This document shows positions 21,686 through 31,998 of a stretch of DNA of 64,000 nucleotides, in pieces. The notes under the pieces are model-generated. The model was not told the origin of the DNA. It was given only the letters and a program-made list of their open reading frames with translations, and searched no databases. This DNA comes from Neoscytalidium dimidiatum. Lineage: Eukaryota; Ascomycota; Dothideomycetes; Botryosphaeriales; Botryosphaeriaceae. The DNA is taken from positions 1,426,001 to 1,490,000 of the forward strand of contig CM074698.1 of assembly GCA_037367355.1 (NCBI GenBank), read 5' to 3'. Made by a program: the position numbers and the translations under genes. Within the stretch, counting starts at the first letter, position 1. Each line of letters opens with the position of its first letter.

Positions 21686-23472
21686 CCAAAGACAAGGGAT
21701 AACACGTATTCAGACCGGAGAAGGGGTTAGAGGAAAATCTCTGCAAAGCCGGCGTTGTATGATTCAAAATAGCTTGAACGTTACAGGTGTTGAGCAGTGG
21801 GGAAGGAAACATACAGCTTGGGTTCGGGATTCTATTCTGTATTCGCTTGCAAACGACAGTTATGCAGCCATTTTTTCGATGGGCAGACTTTCTTCTGGGC
21901 TCCGTCACATGGCCAACCAACGTTGCCTCGAGAGTCCTTCCCAAGCCTCAACGGTCAGGTCGCGCACATGTGAAGAACGGGAAGAAGAGCAGCCGTGAGA
22001 GGCGCGAACGTTTGTTGAAAGATTAATGGGTAGCTTAAAAGAAGTAAATGAGTCGTGCTTGGAACAACAGCCCCAAAAGACTGGAACGAAATCATCCTCG
22101 TACTTCGAACGGTACTAGATATTCAGCGTATCGCAAAAGAAGAGAGTATGAAAGAATAAATGACGAATTCAGCATCGAATTTATTCTAAGGCTTTACAAA
22201 TACATAGCCATCCCAGAAGCAGTGTTAACACTCATCTATCCACTTATATCAGAGGCGCCATATTAACGAATCTTCTTCCCGGACAATTACTTCAATTCCA
22301 TATATATCCTTTCACATGCTGTTGCAGTACCTAAATCCGGCCTCGAAATCAGTAGTCGGGCACTACAGCAACACTGCAAGCGAATCAAGATTTGCGCCAT
22401 GAAAACCTGTCAACAACTCGAGCGAAGCAGCAAAGGAGTACTCGTAACTTATCTAGCGTCATGATCAAGAAGCTTTGCCTGATAGCGACCCCTTGCTTTC
22501 TATGGATGCATGTGATAGTATCCCAAGGCTTGTCAGTGATTGCTCACTCTACCATCGTGCTCATGCCGTTCCCCCTTTTTTTTTTATTCATAATAGAAAA
22601 ACTCGTATTACCGCCTGTCTTGGGTCGGCAGGCAAAAGACTGCATCATGCCATTACCGTGGTCTTGAATTCATGTTGTAGACCTTGAAATTGGAGCAAAG
22701 GATCGAAAGAATTCTAAGGGGAACACAGAAAGTGTCTTCTTGTGCAGGAAAAGCGCATGCGTCATTGAAGTGCGATTGCTTGGAGTGCATTCTCGAGAGA
22801 TGGGGCCAACACAACTAGTCAGTTGAGGACGAGATATCATTGTCAATGTCGTGGGATAAGGCATTTCTATAACATTTCGGCAACACGCGTCGATATCGAT
22901 ACCATCAGATCCGAAGATCCCCGGCCCGTGGATCTAGTCTTGTCACTTTGCAAATGCAAACCATTCTCCCCACACCTCTTTAGTCAGATGGCCGCAAATT
23001 TCAAACGACGATGTCCCAGAGGAAGCTGATAGTCATCTCGCAGATGTTGCGATATAATGCACGCAAGGATAACTCAAGCACCGCTTTTTGTTCAGCAGCA
23101 GATCCGTTCTCAAATGCCACGGTCAATGGACTCTACTTCTCGACCAAGACTGCTGGTGATGGGAAACACGAAGCTAGAACACGGAATGCATCATATTCGT
23201 CCGCAAGAACCGAGACTTGCGGCCAAAGCCAGCTGTCATTTGAGAGACAATAGCCTGTTGCCGGCTGGCGATGGACCTGGTCGCCCATATGGAATAAGCG
23301 CCCGGTTGCCTGATATTGAAAGTGTCGATCTCTCGGTTAGCAGCTTGACCCTCGAGTCGTTGAATGCGTTCGTAATCGCTCGAGCGGCGAAGTTCTCGGA
23401 AAATCCTATCGAATAGAGCGAAGTAGGATTAGGCCCACCAAAACCTCGCATTAGCATGAGAAAGATGGGTTA
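21686..23472. other. 1.8-kb convergent intergenic region
   Basis: Lies between the 3' ends of uL3m and the SWIM-RING gene. AT content rises to roughly half or above. Only short, featureless open frames are present, and I see nothing to annotate. Confidence 0.55.
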
Positions 23473-24669
23473 TTACTCAAAGTAACGCCAAGACGAATCA
23501 ATGTTGCCTCGCCGCGCCTCCCGGCGAACCCATAATGGATGATAGGTGGAATAATCTGTCACAGTTCATCAGAAGTAGAAGCAAAAACGATGTGAGAAAG
23601 CTACTCACCTCGTTCCCCAGACAGTCCAAGCTGAGATGCAACATTGACATAACCTTCGGAGTTCTTCTTGCCCATTTTGGCAATATTCTTCACCGTTTCT
23701 TCATCACCAGCCCAGGGCGTCCGGCAGTAAGGGCAAGATACGCTCTGATGGCCTCTGGTTGCGGCCCACTGCTCAAAGCAAGCTTTATGGATGTTGTTAC
23801 CACAAGCGGCCTTGCAGTACACAATGTCCTCACTATCCGGGGTGAAATCCTCGCAGCAGATGGGACAGTCGCCTTCGACAGGCTTCCGCCTCCCGCCTTT
23901 CTGTCCGACGTCCTCAGACGGGATCGGTGGTGCCAGAGAGAAGATTTCCCGGAGCTCAGATGAGACGAAGGCAAGCTGATATTGCAAGTGCGGGGGCACC
24001 TTGAGCACACGGATGAGGGTCTGCACATATTGTCAGCAAGCGCGCATTATCCTGAATGCTGAGTCACATACGTAGACGATGTGTTTGCATTGATTCCCCT
24101 TTACTGCATGCGGGCATGTGCAACTAGGCGCCGGGGAGATGTTGACAGTGTAGACATTGCCGGTTGTTCCGGCTATCTCAACAGTCTCCTCTGGACATGC
24201 ATCTGTTCCCCCCCGAACGCGGTCGATAACGAACATGCTATTGAAGATCGGTATTAGTCGAAGAGATCATATGAGACTACCTCAGTGGATCACGCTCACC
24301 GTTGTGTCAATGCTCTTTCCTTGACAGCTAAGAAAGACTGAGGTGCTTTGTCGCGGAATCTGCAGATCGTCAGCTCGACTACGTCATAATCAAGAACTCA
24401 ACATTGGGGTCTTGCCGCTTGAGCCGCTTCTCAGTCGTAGCTGGGGTGGTCGCCTTGGCTTTTTGCTTGGCTTGCTTCGCGGGCGCGGAAGCTTCGGCGG
24501 CATCATCCAAGGTAGAGATTGTCTTTGCAAGAGTCTTGCTGCGGCGTTTCTTGGTTGCTGCTTCCGTGAATTCATCCGGCTGGTCTTCGGCGCACGAGGA
24601 GGGCTTGCGCTTGCGTCCTGTCGAGCGTGGCTGTGGCAGAGGTTGCGCGTGTGTCGCCACACCGCTCAT
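23473..24669 (-). CDS. SWIM zinc finger and RING finger protein
   Basis: Five exons on the minus strand: 24669-24416, 24359-24300, 24237-24072, 24020-23609 and 23555-23473 (975 nt, 324 residues). Residues 1-85 are Lys/Ala-rich. A SWIM finger lies at about 144-157 (CTCPHAVKGNQCKH, a C-x-C-x8-C-x-H pattern). A RING-type finger runs from Cys212 (CPICCEDF) through CGNNIHKACFEQW to CPYC. The last exon adds RDYSTYHPLWVRREARR. SWIM-RING proteins are probable ubiquitin ligases, and the substrate is unknown. The first intron (24415-24360, 56 nt) starts GCAAGA and ends CTGCAG with a branch-like AGCTGAC. This GC-AG junction is needed to give the continuous KRLKRFRDKAPQSFL. The other introns are GT-AG of 62, 51 and 53 nt. 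ATG 24669 is the first in-frame ATG. Confidence 0.88.
24360..24415 (-). other. GC-AG intron in the SWIM-RING gene
   Basis: On the minus strand it runs from GCAAGACCCC to GATCTGCAG with a GCTGAC branch-like element 15 nt before the acceptor. GCAAG is the usual form of non-canonical GC donors. The GT candidates nearby give introns under 45 nt, or shift out of frame. Confidence 0.7.
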
Positions 24670-25636
24670 GTTGGAGGTGGGATCAGGCGCGCCCGTGGTG
24701 GTACTTTGGGCGTGGTATCTCGTGTACGAGGCAAGGGCTGATGACGCGGCAATAGTAAGGTGAGCCGGGGGCGATGAAGTGGCGGGTGGAGGTCGTGGAG
24801 GCACGCGTGGAGACAGATCAGCGCGAGACGGATTTAGGGTTATCCATCGTTGATAAGAGATCTCGCTAAAACGAACTCGGAGAACTCAGTTCCCAGTACA
24901 CATGATATGACATCTCCGCCACCAGGACCATTGACGCCCAATCAAACCCTCACAAATGCATCGGGAAGGTCTCGAGGGCTTCTGTGAAAAATTTCATGAG
25001 CAATAATACTTAGCCGCGTCGGGTCGGTGACAGCATATTCAATCCGGTGGGGAACTGATTTGGGGGCGACGACCTGTGCTACTCCTCCCTGAAGGGTATC
25101 GATGAATCATACTCTGAGGTAACCGCTGTATGCGTGGGAGACGCGTGAGCACGTGATGCGCACGCAGCTTGAATTGACCGCATTTTCATCGGCGGGATGA
25201 GTTGAAAGGGGCCCCCTTTGTGACCCGGCCTCTGGTGATGCGCTTGTGAGGCACATTCCAGCCGAGCTTTCGTGTTGCCCCTTGGCGAATCCTAGCTCAG
25301 CGCGATGCCATGTTTTGAGGCGCACCGTCACCTCGTAGCGAAGCGCGCACGTTGGCCCTGATCGCCGGATGTCATTTAAGTGGGCTTCAGATCTACATTG
25401 CATCTGGAATTTCCTTCTACATCCATTAATAAGCTGCTATCCGCTCTTTCAATGTACCTAAAAATTAACAAGACTTTGGACTCGACCGGTCTACTGTTCT
25501 ATCAATGAAACAAAATCCAAGATCCAAACCCAAGACCTGTGACCGAGAACGCCCGCTGAATTGCCCGACGCTTTTTTCTCAAACCCGACTGATAGCCTGC
25601 TATGCAACTTGCAAATTCATTACCACGTGATGTTTT
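24670..25636. other. Intergenic between SWIM-RING start and SUR7-like stop
   Basis: 967 bp, no supported gene. Holds the SWIM-RING promoter and the 3' UTR of the SUR7-like gene. Confidence 0.6.
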
Positions 25637-26741
25637 TTATGCCCTGCTCCGGCCGAACCCAAGCCGCTGCCGCAAGGTCTGCTTCTCCGGGTCACCATCC
25701 GGCGGCATCGTGTACGCCTTCCTGCTACCCAGCTTGCGGCCTGTCCGGACATCTCTCCTGCTGGCGCAGCAACAGCAGAGACTCGATTGGATGATGAAGG
25801 CGATGAGAATGCAGCCCGCGGCTGTCCACATGAAACCGAACATCTGAGCACCAAGAATCGCTCCGATATTGAGGTCATCAACTTGCGTGAGCGCGATCTT
25901 GAAGACGATGAAAATTGCCGTGGCAATGATGCAGGCGACGAAAATGCACAGAAGCGTGAGAAAGGAAAGAAGGGCGATCGGACCAGCAGCCCACCTCGTG
26001 TAGATCGCAAGAGGGGTGAGAAAGATGAGGACTGTCGAGACGCAAGTTCCGGTCAGGAACAAGCCGAACATCCACTGCGAGGCGACCTTGAGGATGTCCA
26101 GGTATTTCAATGCCTCCTCGGGAATTGCAACTGTGAAGCATGGTTAATATAATACGACTTGTTCGTGACGTAATTGGCATGTGCTTACTGGTTGCGCCTG
26201 CGAACAGTTCGTTGAGCAAGATCTCGACTGGATTGAACCAGTAGAGCGTCTTGGGCTTGGAGCAGAAGGTCACGCCCTCGTTGATGTAGCCTTCGCAGAA
26301 GCCCCACAGACCGACCTGGTAGAAATCGTGGAGGCCGAGGGTCTGGGCGATACTGTTGAGCAGCACGGCATTGGGGATCGAGGTCGGCACGATGTGACTG
26401 AGATCGAGCTTCATGAACCAGGTGTCGCGGAGGACGGGCTTGTTGTACGTGTTGCCGATCTCGACGAGCAGCAGGAACAGAGCGGACAGGAAGAAGAAAA
26501 AGGATGACATGACAGCGAAGATCTGGCGGGTGCGGGTGGCCCGTTTCATTTGTTTCCTCGACAGCGTGGTGTTGGAACGCTTGAGGCCGCCGCCTGGGGT
26601 TGTGTTCCAGGGCGTTTCCTCGAACTGCGGGCCACGGGCGGCATCCTGGCTCGCGGTCACGACGGTGGGCGAGGTCCTGCCTGAGGCTCCTTGACGGGTT
26701 GAGCGAGTGGAGGGCTCGCGGGATGGAGGAGAGGACGGCAT
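25637..26741 (-). CDS. SUR7/PalI-family four-transmembrane protein
   Basis: Two exons, 26741-26189 and 26130-25637, with a GTAAGC...CACAG intron of 58 nt (1047 nt, 348 residues). The N-terminal 70 residues are a Ser/Thr/Arg-rich cytosolic tail. Four hydrophobic segments are seen at about 73-95, 203-223, 232-260 and 275-302. The long extracytoplasmic loop between the first two carries the claudin-like signature VGLWGFCEGYINEGVTFC (143-160). The C-tail begins with four Cys (303-306), likely palmitoylation sites, followed by a basic stretch. SUR7-family proteins act at fungal plasma-membrane domains linked to eisosomes, cell-wall sensing or pH sensing; the exact member is not resolved. The gene is divergent from the PLC-like gene, with 809 bp between starts. 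Confidence 0.87.
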
Positions 26742-27550
26742 GACGATGCCTGGACGGGTGGAGGGGAAGACGAGAGAAAGCTCTGTTATCTTCGGGCCAG
26801 AAGAAGACCAGGCTGTGAGTGGACGGGCGGGCCGGGGTCTGGCGGCGCCTGGCTGGAGGAAAGGACCGACATTATGAGACGGGCGGGCAGGTCAGCGTGC
26901 TATGATCTCAGACGGGTGTTTGCTACGCGTCAGGGCAGCTGCGGCCGGACAGCGCTTGCAGGCTGCGTTGATGCAAGAGGCGTAAAGCGGGTCTGCGCGC
27001 GCTCGGCGGGCGCTCATTGGCGGCGATCCAGCGCCGCCACGAAACAGCCTCCCTCCGCCTCCCTGCGATGTGCGCCCGCTAGCCCGCCAGGCACCCTACG
27101 GCTGCCCGTCCACGCCCGTGGTGCCCGGCCAGACCACCCCCCCCAAAAAAAGAGCCCCGTCTTCGGCGCACCCATGCCGTGAAGATGTCAGAGGCAGGCG
27201 CCGGCACACGCCAAACGCTGGCTAGCAGCGCTCTATGCCTGCCCGTCCGCCTGGCCGGCGCCACGCGCTGCGGTCATCCCTCCTGGCCGTCATGCAGCAC
27301 TGTGCTTCTTGCCTGCTATTTACTGCGTCTCAGACGTCATCCCGGCCCGCCAGCGCTGTCGCCCTCGCACTCGCCCAGCACAGCTGCATGTCTTTTCTTC
27401 ACCGCCCGCCTCCCGTGTGCCTGTGCCAGTGCTCCCCGTCCACAGTAATCCGTCTTGGCCCGACCCGGCTGTCTCTGTTTTCTCCCCAGTCGAGCGTCAA
27501 GCTCCCCTCCTCTCCACCTTCCGCCCGCACTTGCTGTTGATCGAGCCAGC
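26742..27550. promoter_or_regulatory. Divergent upstream region of SUR7-like and PLC-like genes
   Basis: 809 bp between two divergent starts encoding cell-surface proteins. GC-rich; a C6-8/A7 block lies at about 27137-27151. The last 250 bp before 27551 are strongly pyrimidine-rich and look like the PLC-like 5' UTR. Confidence 0.55.
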
Positions 27551-29081
27551 ATGCGTCTCTCCCCCCTCTGGCTGGCTAGTCTGGCCGCCGCCGGCGTCCT
27601 CGCCCAAGGAAACGGAGACGACTCCAGCTCCTCCGCCAGCACTGTTGTTTTGACCGGCACCAACACGAGAGCCACCGCGACTGTCCCCACTGGCACCTAC
27701 ATTTCGTACACGTCCACAGTCCGCGTGAGCACAGGCGGCGACGACGATGGATCAGGAGGCACCCGCACCGTGACCCCGACTGCTGGCGCCTCCTCCAGCC
27801 CCAGCACCAGCGAGGAGAAGACTGTGACTGTGAAGACGCAGCGGACCATCACCCTGCTCACTGGCTCCGAAGGAACTCGGACATACACCGGCGGGCCTCT
27901 GACCCCAGTACCCGTCAACTCGACTGCGTCTGGCACAAGCAGCTCGGCTCGTCCGACAAACACCCAGCCATGCAACGGCTACACGGAACTTTGCTCTCGG
28001 AAATACTCCAATGTCACTGAAGTCTGCGCCCACAATTCGCCTTTTACTGTCAAGAACAATGCCGCGAGCAACCAGGATTACGACGTGACCACGCAGCTGA
28101 ACGATGGCATTCGAATGCGTAAGTTGCACCTGGTCTGGGTGAGGATGGCGTGGTGCTGACCTGATATAGTTCAAGCGCAAGCCCACTTCAACGGTACCGG
28201 AAAGTTTAACCTGTGCCACACCTCATGCGACATTCTCAATGCTGGCACTCTCGTGGACTACCTTTCGACCGTGGCCACCTGGGTGCAACAGCACCCTTAC
28301 GACATCGTCACTATCCTGATCGGAAACGCCGATTATGTCACCGCTACCAACTTCACCACGCCCATCGAGGATTCAGGCCTGAAGCCATACCTTTACGAGC
28401 CACCGGTGATTCCCATGGGCGTCGATGACTGGCCAACCTATTCGGAAATGATCCTCACCTCCAAGCGTGTCGTCATGTTCTTGGATTATGAGGCTAACCA
28501 GACGGCCGTGCCGTACCTCCTCGATGAGTTCAGTCAGCTGTGGGAAACACCGTTTGACCCGACCGACCAGGCCTTCCCTTGCACTGTCCAACGCCCTCCG
28601 AATCTTTCAAACGATCAGGCCAGGAGCCGCATGTACATGATCAATCACAATCTGAACGCGGAAATCTCAATCCTTGGAAACTCGATCCTAGTGCCAAACA
28701 CTGTCAACCTGACGCTCACGAATGCCAACACGACGGATTATGGCGCGCTAGGCCTGTCTGTCAATCAGTGCACCAGTAAGTTAGCCCCTGCGGCTCAAGC
28801 ATGAAACTTAAGGCTGCACCCGAGAAAGTTTGAAACGCGGAAGGGGCGCTAACCTTGTAGCAGATATGTGGGGCCGCCCCCCAAACCGTCTCAATGTCGA
28901 TTATTATAACGTCGGGAACATCAACGGAAGCGTCTTCGCCGCCGCTGCAGCTGCGAACAATGTCACGTACAACGGCAGATGCTGTGGTCTTGATAGCACC
29001 TCGGATGCCGTGACCGACTCGGTGGCCCGACCCCTGCTCACCCTCGCCATTTCTATCTTCGTCGGTGTCGCATTATTGTAA
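27551..29081 (+). CDS. GPI-anchored PLC-like phosphodiesterase
   Basis: Three exons, 27551-28118, 28170-28775 and 28861-29081 (1395 nt, 464 residues). Residues 1-19 are a signal peptide (LASLAAAGVLAQ). Residues 20-140 are a Ser/Thr-rich stalk. The TIM-barrel-like catalytic region follows, with His161 in CAHNSPF and His206 in LCHTSC, the two positions expected for the general acid/base pair of the PLC-like superfamily. Several N-x-T/S glycosylation sites are present. The last 22 residues are hydrophobic after a short Ser/Asp-rich region, fitting a GPI-anchor signal, so the protein is probably on the cell surface or wall. The natural substrate is unknown. The last intron ends TAGCAG, so acceptors at 28860 and 28863 are both usable and differ by one residue. 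ATG 27551 opens the signal peptide. Confidence 0.9.
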
Positions 29082-29626
29082 AGCTACCTAATTACCGGCT
29101 TGTAAAGAAAAAGGCCCCATCGCCTTGGTTCTTCATTTGGATTATGGAGCTGGCGGTCACGTACCATTAACGACACGATTGGTCTTGCATAGGCGACGGC
29201 GTTCTTGTCTTTTGGCCGGAGGGGGGTCTTTTTTTATTGGTTTTTCGGAGAGTCAGCGAACGCGAGCGAATCCCAGACCGGTCGGCCCTCAGAGGCATCA
29301 ATGCATTACTATAGCAGTGTTTAATCTTAGAATCATTTCGCTTTTCCTGCTCGCTCATTTTGCGAGCGATCCCTCAACAACATCATCATTACCGAATTTA
29401 TTGACAACTGTGCATTTCTCCAGGCCTTCTACCTGCTGAACGGGCGCTGCTGCTATTTCCGGGATCGCGGCGGCAAAGCCCGAGGGGATCCTGGGCTCGT
29501 ATCATCCGTATCCTCCGGCAACAGTCTTCCGTGGGCCACAGGGTGTTCCCGCCGCATCGCGTCGCCTTTCCTTCCGCTTGGCTGGCTGCTGCTGTTCACC
29601 AAGCAACCTGCAGGAGAGGCTAAGCA
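29082..29626. other. Convergent intergenic region
   Basis: 545 bp between the stop codons of the PLC-like and Cce1 genes. No supported gene. Confidence 0.6.
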
Positions 29627-30856
29627 CTAGCTGCTTCTCTCAGCCACCTCCTTCAGGGTCTTGTCGTCCAACCCCAGCATCGCACGTCGATTCCCCTCCC
29701 AATGCGCCCATGCTGCCGCCTGCAAGAGGCAGTCGGCCAGGTCGTCCAGCTTCTTCGGGTCCGGCAGCGGTGAGTGGCTGGCCGTTTGAGCTGTCACTTC
29801 TGGCACAGCCGCCTGCTTTTTCTTCCTGCCTCCGCCGCCCCCTTTCGCGGATTTGGAAAGCTTTGACAGGAAGATATCGCGCATGGCGCTGGCTTCTGCG
29901 CTCCCAAACCCGAGGTGGACGTCGCGGCCCAGCTTGGAAACGCCGGACTTCGCAGCGTTCTGCAGCAGCCATTGCTCGACGAGCTTGATCTTGACTTTCT
30001 TCTCGACCTTGCTTCTGCTGATCGATCTCGCCGTCTTCGCCGGGGCGTCGCCATCGCTCTCACCCCCCTCCACTTCCGCGTCACCGTCGTCTTCCGCACC
30101 GGCCGATCGCGAACGGGATGAGCGCAGCGCTGCGCGACTGGCAAGCGACTCGTCCCGAATGGCTCGGCCCAGCTCGGAGTTGTCCATCCAAAACGAAGCG
30201 ACCCGCCCGGGGCTTACGGGGAAGACGTTGGGGAACGGCATCCTTGACGCGGTGGTGTGGAGGTGGCCGCCGCCCTCTTGCTTGAGCGTCTCCAGTATCG
30301 CCCAGATCATGCCCTCGAGCATGTTAACGTGGTAGGTCCACTCCTGGATCGCCGCTGAGGCGTTGGTCCGGTAGCGTTGCTGCTCGATGAGGATGGTTTG
30401 GGGCGCGAACGGCAGCAGTTTCTGCTTCAGCAGCTGATAGGCGGTGCGGGAGAGGATGGATGGCCGGAAGGACTCCTTGCCTTGCTGCGAGATCTGACTG
30501 CTTAGAAGAGCCGCGGGGTCCGGGGACGAGGTGTTGCTATCCTCGTGCAGAGCGAGATCGCTGACGGAGATGGGCTCCCAGGCGAGCACGTCAAGCTTGA
30601 TAGAGGGCTTTTGATGACGGTTATTGTCGGCGTGTCGGACCGAGACGTCGCAGATGCAGAAGGCCATGTTGCGGATGCCCATGTCCACGCTGAGGATGCG
30701 GCTGCTTTTGTTACCATCTTGAAGTTTGGGGACGCTGAGGTCTGATTGGAGGCGTTGGGTGAGCTCTGGTTTAGTGCCGCCAACGCCGCTGCCGATGCGC
30801 GCGAGAAGAGTCTTAATGTGAGCTGCTGTGAGAGCTCCTTTGACGCGCTTCGACAT
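29627..30856 (-). CDS. CCE1: Mitochondrial Holliday junction resolvase, Cce1/Ydc2 family
   Basis: Single exon from ATG 30856, 409 residues. A SAP-like DNA-binding helix pair occupies about 8-40. The RNase H-fold resolvase core follows: ILSVDMGIRNMAFCICD (54-70) with catalytic Asp58, ILIEQQRYR (155-163) with Glu158, and a C-terminal DDLADCLLQAAAW carrying the last acidic pair. The family cuts four-way junctions in mitochondrial DNA during recombination and nucleoid segregation. The sequence between Glu158 and the last motif has a basic, acid-rich insert near 235-280. No canonical presequence precedes the SAP helix. The frame upstream of 30856 reads on for about 35 codons with a presequence-like Arg/His/Ser composition, but has no ATG before a TAG. 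Confidence 0.92.
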   Translation of the reverse strand: MSKRVKGALTAAHIKTLLARIGSGVGGTKPELTQRLQSDLSVPKLQDGNKSSRILSVDMGIRNMAFCICDVSVRHADNNRHQKPSIKLDVLAWEPISVSDLALHEDSNTSSPDPAALLSSQISQQGKESFRPSILSRTAYQLLKQKLLPFAPQTILIEQQRYRTNASAAIQEWTYHVNMLEGMIWAILETLKQEGGGHLHTTASRMPFPNVFPVSPGRVASFWMDNSELGRAIRDESLASRAALRSSRSRSAGAEDDGDAEVEGGESDGDAPAKTARSISRSKVEKKVKIKLVEQWLLQNAAKSGVSKLGRDVHLGFGSAEASAMRDIFLSKLSKSAKGGGGGRKKKQAAVPEVTAQTASHSPLPDPKKLDDLADCLLQAAAWAHWEGNRRAMLGLDDKTLKEVAERSS

Positions 30857-31998
30857 GAGAGTCGTGCTATTATAGCGAATGTTGGGATGATGAAAGGATC
30901 GATGGTAGGGAAGGGCTGCAGTGTGAAAGCATTGGTCGAGCCCAAGAAGCAACGGTCCACTCTATCGTTGGCCCTTCTTCACTGCTGCTCCGACTTCCAA
31001 GGAGGCGACATGTTGTCTCTCGAGCCGGAAGAAACGCGATGGCAAAGCCAACGCTACTCCCGCGTCAGGCGTCAAGAGCTCGGGGAAAGCCCGGGAGAAA
31101 TGGGGGCAAAATACAAAACTTTCTCCGTCTCGACACGGGCATTTTCCGCGGCGTAAACATGAGCGCATCTGGATTACCATCTTGTTCCTCTGCCTGATCT
31201 AACCTGCAGTCACCGTATAAGCCGACCTCGGTGTGCATGATGGCACCGAACCATGTTCATGCACATGGTGGCGAATTCGCCGTTTCGCCTGGTGGACACA
31301 CTCTGAAACCTGCTTATAATCGACGCTCCTCCGCGCCTCGCGTTGGATATATCATTGTACGGTTAACTTGTTGATCTCCCAAATCGCCGTTCATGTCACT
31401 ACTGTAATCTGTGAGCTTGATTCGTTCCAACATCTAGTCGATTCGGTGCCCGCGTCCCTTGAGTGTGCCACGTGGTTCCTATTCTCTGCCTACCGGTCGA
31501 CCTCGGGAGGAAATTGGCTAATCAGCAGTCACCCTCGCCCATTCTCCGTTTGAGCCTCAGTCCCTCCCACCCTCTGGCGAGAAATAGGTGGCAGGAGTGT
31601 TTTACCTGCAGTGACACCCCGTCGGAAGCACCGCGTCTGCCTTCAGCGGCAACGAAAGCTACGCGGGCGAGCTCCTTGATCTTTCAACAGGACGAGAAAG
31701 AAGACCTGATGGACTTGCGTTGGTGATGTGCAGTTTCAGTCGCCTTCCAGATGCGCGACCGGAGGCTGCGTGGGGCGCGCATAATCGCGGAGAGCTGATT
31801 GGCGGTCCTTGGTTGGCCTTCCGCACATGCAGCTGGCGAGATTCTGCCTTGTCTTTGACCTGTTGGATTGGCTATACGACGTGGCGAGGCTGTGCAGCCC
31901 TGTCCCTCATGTTTGAGCGTGATAAATACTGCTCGGCGGCGTTCCGTTCAGGCGCTTCGCAATCTTTTCATCCTCCTCTTTCTGAGACGTATCTCATC
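30857..31998. other. Intergenic, CCE1 upstream side
   Basis: About 1.1 kb with no supported gene apart from the short uORF noted at its left end. Composition becomes AT-richer towards the right as the accessory island begins. Confidence 0.55.
30870..30932 (-). promoter_or_regulatory. Candidate uORF before CCE1
   Basis: An ATG at 30932 opens a 20-codon frame that stops with TAA at 30870, 13 nt before the CCE1 ATG and in a different frame. If the transcript starts upstream of it, it could dampen CCE1 translation. Confidence 0.4.
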
